From positions 6,498,501 to 6,562,500 of the forward strand of contig NC_090714.1 in NCBI RefSeq assembly GCF_040954835.1: 64,000 nucleotides of DNA. Reading direction: 5' to 3'. Below are positions 12,359 through 24,400 of this stretch, piece by piece; the stretch's first letter is position 1; every line of letters begins with the position of its first letter. The notes beneath the pieces are model-generated. The model had not been told where the DNA came from. It worked only from the letters and a program-made list of their open reading frames with translations, and did no database searches. A program made the position numbers and the translations under genes. The stretch comes from Lepisosteus oculatus. Lineage: Eukaryota; Chordata; Actinopteri; Semionotiformes; Lepisosteidae.

Positions 12359-12472
12359 TTACTTCACCTCCAGGATGGAGGGGTTGGACTCCATGATGGC
12401 TACAATGATGCGGTCGATGTAGTCCTGCAGCCGGTAGTTGATCTCCTCCTGCTTGTGGATGGCTTCCATGAG
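12359..12472 (-). CDS. rab11fip3: RAB11FIP3 terminal exon n (Rab11-binding domain)
   Basis: 114 nt from CTTTCTTAG to TAA at 12361-12359. It encodes LMEAIHKQEEINYRLQDYID and RIIVAIMESNPSILEVK. The YID motif, whose Ile and Asp contact Rab11 in class II FIPs, is intact. Confidence 0.97.
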   Translation of the reverse strand, partial: LMEAIHKQEEINYRLQDYIDRIIVAIMESNPSILEVK

Positions 12473-15400
12473 CTAAGAAAGAAAGCAGAAGCAACTCAGT
12501 GAAAAGCCCATTCCTGCAGCTTAAAAGCACAGCCTCTGAGTTCTCAGGGGTAGGCAGCACTAGTCCCTGAGGGCCAGGGTCCTCTTTAATTAGCGGCAGT
12601 CTGACAAAAACAGGCAAGTTGACTTCTCACCCAAATAACTACATAAGATAACAAGCATGGGTGGAATTAAAATCTGCAGGTCTTCCAGAATGGGAGCTGC
12701 TCATTCCTGGAAAGTAGAAAACCTGCTGTAAATGTTGCACCTTAGGACACAGTGCACTCAAGGGTAAAGGACACATTGCACAATCAGTACAGAATTAACA
12801 CAGTGTAGCCATTTCACTGAAGGGTAACACGCTAAACATTACAGTCTTAACTACTGACGGCCCAGGAAAGTAGTTTTAAAATGCACTTTTAAAATGGGTT
12901 AGCCGCTAGCAAAAAAGCACATTTTGAGGCAATCTTGTAAAAATGTGGTTCAGAAACACTGTAATTTAATATGCCTCGATGACAATATTGTTAATTGTAA
13001 TCAGCTAGCTGCTGTGGGCTTGCTGGAGATTTCAGAGCTCAGCTGGTTGGGGACGTACCTCATCGCGGGACACTGAATTGATCTCTGCTGCAAGGGACTC
13101 GGAGAAAGAGGCTGCGAAAAGATTCTTGGCTCCTTGGATGCTGAGGTTGATTATTTGCCCATTGAGCTCATCATTCTGCTCCTTCAGATTGCGGTTGTCC
13201 TGCAGGAAGCAATCCGTCAGCCACTGTCTTTAGCCAGAGCTTATTCAGAGCTATTCAGCTAATTGGGTTATCATTTAAATGAGACAGACCAAAGCTAGGC
13301 AACTTTCTCGGTCAATATCCGCTCGATAAGAGGGATTACCTGCATTAAAGGAATGTAAAGCACTTTTCATTGCAGGGGTCTACTTGAAATTTATTTTAAA
13401 GAACAGAAACCAAAGTTCTACAAAGGTCACCTCTCTACCAGAAAAAAACAAGCTTTCTGCCCCAAGGTTGCTTAAGAACGAAAATTCGAGAATTATTCAA
13501 GCAGATCACTTAAAATAGATATGTTTAAAATCAAAGTGAATCCTAGTCACCTCCTTGTGACCAGATATCAAACAGATTATGATGACCATTCGGGAGAAAG
13601 TAGCGATCTGATCATTTTCATTCCGAAATGTCTTTAGTTTCTCTTGTTCATTAAAATTATGGCAGAGCTCTGGTTTCAGTGTGTCAGTGGGGATTCTGTC
13701 TGCTTGACCCGAGTGCCCCATGCCTAGATGCGGCGGAATGTGAGCTGGGTTCAGACCATACAGGGTAGTTCTACCCTACCGCTGATGTGTTGCTGCAGCG
13801 GTAATCCTGCTCAGACATCCGTGCTTGGCTGAGGAGCCAAGACAGTACCTGTTTGAGGCGTCGGATCTCCTGCTCCAGCTCGGCCTCCCGGGTCCGGCTG
13901 TTATATTCCTGCAGCCCGGCGCTGGAAGAGCGGCCCCTCTTCGCCTCGGCCTCCAGCTTGTACAGCTGCAGGAGTTCCAGCTGCTTCCGCAGGTCCTCGA
14001 TCAGCTGTGGGCACAGGAGCGGAGGACACCGAGGAGCTGCAGGCCTCGCCACACACACATACACACACAGTCACGCGCGTGCGCGTGCGCGCGGGAGGTT
14101 TTGTTTTCGGTAGCATTTCGGAACAAAAGTTAAGACAGGTGGGGCAAATCTCAAGGAAGCACAAACAAAAGCTACGTGTCGCACAGAAGAAGACGAAAAC
14201 ACTATTCTCAGCTGGTCATTCTCAAATCGCATCAGAAAGCAAGGATTGCCGATGCAAGGATTAAAAATCTAACAAATTAATAATAATAATAATTAATAAT
14301 GGCTTACACTTATATAGTGCTTTTCTGGACACTCCACATAAAGCGCTTTACAGGTAATGGGGACTCCCCTCCACCACCACCAGTTTGCAGCCCCACATGG
14401 ATGACGCGACGGCAGCCATAGTGCGCCAGTACACTCCCCACACACCAGCTATCAGTGGGGAGGAGAACAGAGTGATGAAGCCAGTTCAGAGATGGGGATT
14501 ATTAGGAGGCCATGATTGGTAAAGACCAATGGGAAATTTGGCCAGGACGCCAGGGTTACACCCCTACTCTTTTCGAGAAACGCCCTGGGATTTTTAATGA
14601 CCACAGAGAGTCAGGACCTCGGTTTTACTTCTCATCCGAAGGACGGTGCCTTTTTTATAGTATAGTGTCCCCGTCACTATACTGGGGCATTAGGACCCAC
14701 ACACACTGCAGGGTGAGCGCCTCCCTGCTGGCCCCACTAACACCTCTTCCTGCAGCAACCTTAGTTTTTCCCAGGAGGTCTCCCATCCAGGTACTGACCA
14801 GGCTCACACCTGCTGAGCTCCAGTGGGCTGCCAGTTGTGAGTTGCGGGGTGACATGGCTGCTGTCATGTCAATGAGTAGACCTCTGATAATCTTAATCAG
14901 TTATGGTTAGGACACCGACATAATGCCCACTGGGAGGTTCTGGAGACGGCGCACTCTCTCAGAAGCCCAGCTCACCTCCTGTGTGGACTCCTTCTCCTTC
15001 TGGTTCTTGTGCCGCTCGTGGGCCAGCTTGTCCGACAGCTTCCTGCGTGCCTCCAGCTCCTCGTTCAGCCTCTCCGTCACGTCCTCCACCTCGTCCTGCA
15101 GCTTTCGCTTCTCCTGCGGAGAGAAAGGAGGAGTGGGAAAGGGCCACTGGGCGCGCATAGCGGGACACGACACTAAAACCTTCCAAAATGGAGAGAGGCA
15201 GCACGATCAAGCTGAAATGCTCCCAGTCCTGAAAAGCCACAGCCAGTGTCGGAGCAAGGTGGCTCTCCTCACCTCGTCTAGCCTCTCGATGTTGGCGCGC
15301 AGACAGGGCACGCAGGAGCGCAGCTCGCTGTTCTCTTCGTCCAGCTGCTGCAGCCTGAAACAGCACAGCTGAGGTCAGCGATATACAAACAGCAGAGCAC

Positions 15401-18400
15401 CACCTGCCAGTTCTCCCCTCCTTCCACACGGGGCTCTTGTCCACCTCATTCAGCTTGTGCGACCAGCAAACCAATAGGACTCCCACTCCCCCTTTGACCT
15501 CCTGTGGTTGTAGGAGTGATGGGCTCTTCTTCAAGTCAGCAACAATTGCCAGGCAATGTATTGTTACTTTGAGTACATCTGCATAAATAGTGGCGAATGA
15601 AAAAAGCCAACATAACGTATCATTAGCAATCAGATGCAGGGACAGATTTGGGTGTTCGTAGGCCCTAGGCACTTTCACTCTGAAATGTGCAAAACGAGGG
15701 GTAAACGCCAGTTGAATGACGTTGATTGACATGATGCGCTTTATACTCTTCCCATGCTAAACCACGTGACTGATGGAGGGAGTCGAGCGACCATCCCTTC
15801 GATACTCCTAGTTCCCAGAACAGCCGCTAGATAGCGCATGATGATTGATTCGGAACACCTAGAGACGATCGCAAGCCTGTTGTTTCAGCTCGTTTTTTGG
15901 TAGTCACTAGTGTTTCCCTCCTTCGTAGGGTCTAGGCACTGTGCCTACAGTGCCTAATGGGAAATCCGGCACTGATCAGATGCATTCCAGGGATTAAAGA
16001 ATGTCTCATATTGACAGGCTGCAGGAATTGAGTCTTGAGGAATTATTGAACAAAGAAGTCTATAAGGGGACCCGATACAAATCTATAATCCTCAATGGCA
16101 CTGATCGAGTCAATCCACAGGACTTCTTCAGAATCAACAATGATACATGAACCCGAGAAAGTCAGAACTACAAAGAGGTGCATTTAAAACACAAGGCACT
16201 TCTTTAAGCAAAGAACTGTTGGAGTATGTTACCCAACTGTATTCTCAAAGCCCTGGCTTCTTTAAAAAAATGCCTGGATGAGATGCTTGGATGAACCAGC
16301 TATTAATAATTACCAAACAGCCTAGATGGGCTTATTTTTCTCGTGTTCTAAATAGTAATTGCCAGGCAAAATTCTCATTTGGAAATATTCAGAACAACAC
16401 TAATTCGGGCAATCAACAAAACGTAAATCAAGGCTATGTTAACAATCAGGCATGATAATCCATCATTAAGAATTCCTTGCATCATTTGCATACGGTAATG
16501 GCAGAACAAAACTCCTCAGTGGATTATTTATATATCTGTTAGGTTAAACTGTAAGAAAGGGACAGAGCAATAAATGGTAGTGTGAGGATAACTAGATGAA
16601 CACAAAAAAATAAATGTTGGTTTAGTAGAAAAATTAAACTGCAATGATCATGTCAAAACGAGAAGTCAGGCAAGTCAGGTTGCACTATTCAATAACACCA
16701 CTAGATGGCAGCAGTGCTTCAGGAGCTGGTCTGATAGTCCACAGCTGAGCAGCAGCAGTGAAGGGGAGGCTGACCTGCTCTGCAGATTTTCCAGCTCCAT
16801 GCCACGCTCCCTCTCCAGCCGGCTCAGCGCCTCCTTCTGTCGGCGCACTTCCAGCAGCATGGCTTCCTCTGCGCGCGTCTCCTGCTCCTTGAGCTGCTCT
16901 TCCAGAGCGTTGGCCCTGTGGGGACAACACAGCTCTTACTGTGAGCGCCTGGGGCCCTCGCTGGAGTGACCACTCAACGTGGAGCAGTGCAGCACGCAGA
17001 TCCCACCCACACCAGAGCGCCGATTTACTCGTCTAAGAGTCTCAAACAACAGAGGTCCTTTTCCTCCCCCTCAGTCACCATATGTAGCTTTTAACAAGTC
17101 ACCCCCACAGACCAGTTGTCCTCTTTAACTACAGGCTCCTGCCGTAAATTACAAATTCACAAGATGTGACCCACCTCAATTCTGAGATCTTAATCGCATT
17201 TTTAGCTCCCTACAGATTTCGTAAAAAACTTTGGCTTTAAAACCTTGCCACTTGCCGTTTTTGTGATTTGGCAGCCTTTGATTATTTTAAGTAGACTGTG
17301 CCCTGATCCAACCCAGATACTCTCATGCTCACTACAAATCTATTACCCTATATTCTGAAAATATTAAAACGTGCTGTACTATTTTGGAGCTGTCATATTT
17401 TGCTTAGTCCTCCACATTTCTGATTAATGACTGTTTAATTATTCACTGGAACAGTCCTGCATAGGAGTGCAGTAGCAGTGACTGACTCACTCCTGCTATG
17501 GACTGGCAATGCAGTGACAGTAACATGGAGGACTGTCCTTGATCTAAGAGCTCAGAGCCCAGGCTCCAGGTCTCCCCTCACCTGTGGACCAGCTGCAGGT
17601 TCTCCTGTCTGAGGCGTGCATGCTGCTCTCCATTAGCAGTGGAGTCCTTCTCCAGCTCCGACACGCGCTTCTCCAGGAACATCACCTGTGCGCGCACACA
17701 CACTGGTGTCAAGCACATTGCTGATCACACACACACTGTCGTGCCCTCACACTTCTTCAGGAAAGAACCAATGAACAACCCTACACCCGTCAAAGGAAGA
17801 AATCTGTATTTAACTTTGCTTATATCTTCAGTGGCTGATGACCTGAATAGTTCACAACTGCCAAGCAACTACAGACCCTTTGCAGGGGCATCTGTTGCAG
17901 CCTTTTCACCAATCACCGACAAGCATGACTCTGTTTCTGGAAACTAATATGCAAAGTTAATGAAAGCATTACCAAGATGGTATTACATCTAGGTTTACAG
18001 CGATTTAAAATCTGCTGTTTAGCAGACTGAAATATAGTATATTTCCATTGCCTCTTTGAAGTGAGATTCTTTGGCGCAGCCCTGGTGCTCCATGAAGCCA
18101 AAGAAAAACCTGCCCATTCAGGAGTGGGCTACACTACACTCGCAGTTGTGGAAACGTTCAGTTTATTTGATATAAAAGAGCAATCAGTCAATTAATTCCT
18201 TAACATAAAGGAAAACACTTTTAATCTTCTTTGCTGTAGGAGTCACTGCAATTGAGCAACATTTACAGAAAAAAAAAATGATAAGCACTGGTATTACTCA
18301 CTGGTTTCCTTCTAGAATCCACACTATCTAGTTATGAAACACTGCTATAGAGGAGACAAATTAAAGCACTCCAGTTTCTCTTTGTGAATGCGAGAGGGTT

Positions 18401-21400
18401 ACAGCATTGTGAGCTTTTTCCACTACAGGGACAAATTCTATTTGGGACTGACCTTTGTTAGATAATGAGAATATCTGCTTTCTAGTGCAGTTTTCTAAGG
18501 TAACAAGAATGTTGGAAAGCATAAAGCACAAGTGTGCAGGTTGAAACACACGCCGAGCAGCCGCAGACACACACCTTGTCCGTGATGTCCGTGTCGGCCA
18601 GATCCAGGATGTCTCGGGACAGGTCTTCCATGCTGTCCAGAGTGAGAATGCTGCTCTGGTGGAGGTGCCTGTGAGAAGAGAGGGGGCGCAGATGATGGCA
18701 GCTTCTCCTCCACCCCTGCCTGCCAGCCTCTGCTCTGACCACTGCAGCTCACCCACCTTGACTGGCATTCTAGTGCAAAGCATCCAGTGACTCCCTGCTT
18801 CATAAGCCCCACTCTTTATATATAGTGGTCCTGCTCCCCAGTCCTCAGAGATGCCCCCCACCCACTCCTAGATTCTAAGTTACCCACCCTTTCTGTCCCG
18901 CTGCGATGCATAACAAAAATGTTGTCTGTCCAAATGTCCCCCACTGCTCATCAATAAGTATATAGAAATAACCCTGCTGTCTCCCTCATCCTATCCCTTA
19001 TAAAGCTGGAAATTCATATACAACAGCAATCACAGGCTATTTATTCCCACTCAGCTCTGACCGACACTGCGCAGGCCTGCTATCCAGTCCCACTGCTGAC
19101 AGATCACACAGTCAGGCCTGCTATCCAGTCCCACTCCTGACAGATCACACAGTCAGGCCTGCTATCCAGTCCCACTCCTGACAGATCACACAGTCAGGCC
19201 TGCTATCCAGTCCCACTCCTGACAGATCACACAGTCAGGCCTGCTATCCAGTCCCACTCCTGACAGATCACACAGTCAGGCCTGCTATCCAGTCCCACTC
19301 CTGACAGATCACACAGTCAGGCCTGCTATCCAGTCCCACTCCTGACAGATCACACAGTCAGGCCTGCTATCCAGTCCCACTCCTGACAGATCACACAGTC
19401 AGGCCTGCTATCCAGTCCCACTCCTGACAGATCACACAGTCAGGCCTGCTATCCAGTCCCACTCCTGACAGATCACACAGTCAGGCCTGCTATCCAGTCC
19501 CACTCCTGACAGATCACACAGTCAAGCCTGCTATCCAGTCCCACTGCTGACAGATCACACAGTTCAGCCTGCTATCCAGTCCCACTGCTGACAGATCACA
19601 CAGTCCAGCCTGCTATCCAGTCCCACTGCTGACAGATCACACAGTCAAACCTGCTACCCAGTCCCACTGCTGACAGATCACACAGTCCAGCCTGCTATCC
19701 AGTCCCACTCCTGACAGATCACACAGTCCAGCCTGCTATCCAGTCCCACTCCTGACAGATCACACAGTCAAGCCTGCTATCCAGTCCCACTCCTGACAGA
19801 TCACACAGTCAAGCCTGCTATCCAGTCCCACTGCTGACAGATCACACAGTCCAGCCTGCTATCCAGTCCCACTCCTGACAGATCACACAGTCCAGCCTGC
19901 TATCCAGTCCCACTACTGACAGATCAGTCAAGCCTTCTATCTAGTCCCACTGCTGACAGATCACACAGTCAAGCCTGCTATCCAGTCCCACTCCTGACAG
20001 ATCACACAGTCAAACCTGCTATCCAGTCCCACTCCTGACAGATCACACAGTCAAACCTGCTATCCAGTCCCACTCCTGACAGATCACACAGTCAAACCTG
20101 CTATCCAGTCCCACTCCTGACAGATCACACAGTCAAGCCTGCTATCCAGTCCCACTCCTGACAGATCACACAGTCAAACCTGCTATCCAGTCCCACTCCT
20201 GACAGATCACACAGTCAAACCTGCTATCCAGTATCCTTGCTTCAGTGATACAATATCAGACGGGGTTCCCCTGCCCCTCCCCTGAGGTCAGTCACTGATA
20301 AGCGATACTCCTTCTCTCTCCTCCCCTGTGATCCCTGGTCACAAGGCCCATCCCCCCAGTCACCCCCAGAGACTCGCGCACCCGGAATTCTGGGAAGCCG
20401 GCGGGGGGGGTCACATACCTCGCCACCTTCTTGCTGGAAAGCCTCTTGCTGGTGCTGTGGAGTGAAAACAGGAAGCCGGAGTCAGGAAGAGAAAGCCAAG
20501 GCTGGGGGAAACGGGGGTGCAGGAAACAGAAAGCTGCCCCTGGTATCCCCTCCCCTCCCCCCACCACCCCAGCCCCCATCGGCAGAGGCGAAGCAGCCCG
20601 CCAGGGGGGTGATGGAGGCAGGGGGGAGGTCAGGCTCATGAGCACACGCGCCGAGGCAGCCACGCACCAACACCGCAGGCATGCAAACACCACCCCACAG
20701 ATCACAGCAGTCGCCTGACCAGTGGCAGAAAACCCGAGATCAGTCCAGACAGGACGGTAGCTGATGTTTACAGCGCACACGCGGCTGACCAAGGCCTGCG
20801 CCAAAGCCACACTCAGTCCCCTGCTAGGAAGGTGAAGTCCTCGCCATGTCTAGTTAAGTTTTCTTAAAAAAATGGTTTCCCTGTGGTCTGAAAGATGGTG
20901 GCAGTGATACTACAGACTTGGCATTAAATTGTGCAAAGAAATGTTTAATTATCTTTTAATACAGATAGCAGGCAATTAGAGCCCCTCTAATATCTGTATT
21001 GAAAGATGATTAAACATTTAAAACTTGCAGGAAATCAGGTACCTTCAGACATGGAATCCAAGGATCTAAGAGGAATGTGATTCTCACTGGTAAAAAGATT
21101 CAGATCTTAAGACATGTGACACAATGTGGGGGGATTTGGAAAGGTTCTCTATGGGCAGTTCAGTTACATATAACTGATTGACTTCAATTGCATTCCCATA
21201 ATTATAAAGATCCCTACAAAAAGTTGCATGCTGTTTAATGCCTAAATGTGAGGCTCTTTAAAATCTTTGATCTTAATACCCTAGCATTCTTTTTTTTAAA
21301 CTGGTCAACCAACTTCACAAACAAAACAGCTTAATTTTCAACAACTGTGGTATTATCAGCAGAGACTGTCAAGGCCAAGAGGGTTAGATACTATATATAG

Positions 21401-24400
21401 TCTCTAGTAAACGCAAAACTATTTGATTCGTTTTGCTTACATTTAAAAAACAGCATTTGCCAACAGCTGGCAGGCCAGCCAGAACAGGGAGGTTTCCAAA
21501 CACAGGTCAGGCAAAGTGAAATGAGAATGCAGTCAGCATAATTAATTTAACGAGAGGAGCACATGAACCAAGGATTTCGAAGTAAGAAGAAATGTCAATA
21601 GTGCACCACCCAGAATTCACAGAGCCCATGAAGGCAATGCTAAGCACACACAGATCATACAAAACACACAGAGTGAGGGGAGAGGGCTAGGCAGGATCCT
21701 GCATGCAGTTACCTATTCATTTCAAGGTAATTCAGGCGGGTTGACAGGTCCTCAAGGCGACTAATTTGTTTGTGACATTGGCTACAGAAAAAGTCAAGCA
21801 CCTCCTCCCTGAGAAAGCTCTGAAAGCTTGCAGGGAAAGGATCAGCGCTAGGGAGAGTGAGAAAGAGAGAGAGAGAGAAGTGAGTGACGGAGCGATCGCC
21901 GACAGAGACAGGAGAAGGGATCTTTGCATCAGATTGCCCACTACAAACACAGCTTCTGGTGGCACGGGCAGGCACAGCCCACAGAGAAAAATCACAGGCA
22001 TCAGCATAGCCCATCTGTTCAGCCCAACAGACACCCCCTCCTTAGGGATAATTATTAAAATCCGAGTATTAATAGTCCTCTCTAGCCAAACTGCAGAAAT
22101 CTGGAAAGGATCCAAACACACTAACAGATTAAAAGCATATTTAATAAAACCATACTGTTGTGATCATGGATTTGATAACATTAGGAAAATGTCTATATGA
22201 CTACAATAGTAAGATTTTCCTCGTTACAGCTGCTAGAGAGAGGCTGGCGGATTTATCTACATTTTTCTCTTCAATATCTAGGTCACAAAGACTGTGCCAT
22301 GCTCCAAGTACCAAAGGCATTTAATCCTGCAGGTCGAGAGATGCAGGACACGGCAGAAGCAGTGCATCCAAGATTTGGGCATCTTATTGCATCAGCAACA
22401 CCAGAGGCTGTGTTTCATGTTTTCAGCCTGCTGTCATTTCAAGTACAAGTATTCAGTTTTTGTTTATTTTTATCCAGGATGAGCGCTAGGTGCATGCCAG
22501 TGAGATACTATTTTAGATCTGCCTTACAACACCTATATTAACAGCATTGATCTGTTACCAACCGAGCAAAGGGCTTCTTCATAGAGACCTAACAATTTTC
22601 CAAGGCCAGAATTTGACCCTATGCTGATTCCAATGATAGGAAATGTACTACAGGGCTTTAACATGACATGTGTGTTTCATTACAATATAAGGACTTGCTA
22701 CATAGATAGCAATCAGGGCCTGAATGGCAGTCCCTTCTGCAAAGGAGAATCATGTTTAAACACTGTGACTGCAGGACTGCATGCTTCATGCCAGTAAATA
22801 ACCTAGTGACATTTTTATTTTGCAGGTTGACTGTTTTGGGCATCAACCTACTCAAGGGGGGAGGGCCTTTGAGAGAGCCACAGTTCATGTCCTAAGCCTG
22901 TGATTTGGGGGTACAGCAGTCAACACAGATCATTTTCTCCTTGCTGTAACCCCTGTTGTTCATAAAATAAATTGCCACAAAAACAGTTCCCCTGAATTAA
23001 CATTCTTTATTTCTTGTGTCCTTGAACAAGGACAAGAATTGTAACAAGTGCAATCACTGCACTGTCTAGAGAGCTCCAAATTGTAAGTAAATCCCAGTGC
23101 ACTGGTGCCGTACATTAATTTTTTCATCCAATTGCAATAACAGTTTTGTACAAGAAATCAGATGACTGCTCATGGGACAGGAAACTATGCTTTTCCAATT
23201 TAAAGTCTAGCACAGGCAAGGGGTTTGAATAAGCTTACCAACATAAATTCTGCCCTGGTGGGCAGAATTACTACCTGGAAAGCCAGTAATGTGGCATTTG
23301 TGCCCAAACAATTTATTTCGATCCTGGTGACACATGATGGATTTGTTAACAGGGGGTAAATATTTGTATGCATTTCAATCCCCATTTTGAAATGTATTAC
23401 TGGAAATACCAGTCCATTTCTATTGTATTCTAAATCTCATTTCAAAGCAGGCTGTTTAAAGGTGAAATTATGAGAAAACAATTTAGGAGCTACTCCCCTG
23501 CTTCTATGGTGAAATGTAATGGGATGTTTTGAATGATTAGCACTCAATACAGTAAAATCTAAATTGCATAGCAGTACAGTTGTCCTTAGAGGACTAGATT
23601 TGAAGCTCTAAATTGCCCCTGATGCCACATCTGTGTATCAGGGATTGAAATCGTCGTGCTACTCAGACTATTTCCAGAAAGTCGAGAAGCTGGTTATTTA
23701 GGAGCTCAAAGCTTCCTTGCAAAGCAGCTGTGAGGGGCCTTGGTAATATTAGCATGGGTCTAATAGGAATTAAACATTAACCCAGCTTTCAAATCCTGGA
23801 TAAAACCAGAGAGCAGGGAGAGAGAGAGAGAGAGAGAGAATCTGTCTGAACAGGCGGAGTGGAGTGGTACAGAGCACAGTGTAAGAGGAAAAGCAGTGAG
23901 GAAAAGACAAGGTGACGTGCTCCAGACCGGACAGACACTGTACACAACACTGGCCCTGGGCCTCTGCACACTTCAACTATGATGAGAATCCTATTGCGAG
24001 TCTTTTAGGTATCAATTTCATTCATCTGCAGTGTTATTTAGCAATTGTGTGGAAAGTGTTGAAAAAGGTTTACAACAAATATTCATATGTTGCATATCCT
24101 GTTGTGTGTATTGTGATATGCTGTTCTTTATTTGTGATGCTAACTGTTCCAACATGAAAAAAAATGAGTTATGAGAAAAAGAGGTAGGGAAATAGCCTTG
24201 GACAGTGTCACAAAGCCTTTGGGGTGCCGAGCTGTAGAACCCCAGGCTAAAGGACTCTTCTCATGTGCCACAAGTAAAGTTCTGCACCTTTGGTGACATT
24301 CAGACAAATCAGATACCATCAGAGGAATGGCTATGACCACAAACACAATATCAGAAGAAGAAACTATATATATATATAAAAAATACAGCCTATCACTCTT

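Larger units (their letters stand above)
15355..16774 (-). other. RAB11FIP3 intron i-j
   Basis: 1.4 kb. It carries the hAT-type element at 15637-15974 and a CTCF-like site at 16698-16714. The rest, 15983-16690, is AT-rich with nothing recognised. Confidence 0.7.

Noticed and set aside
14271..14866. Non-coding RNA gene from the TATATAGTGC and AAGCGCTTTACAGG motifs
   Set aside because: The same motifs recur at identical places in all five repeat copies, so they are repeat body.
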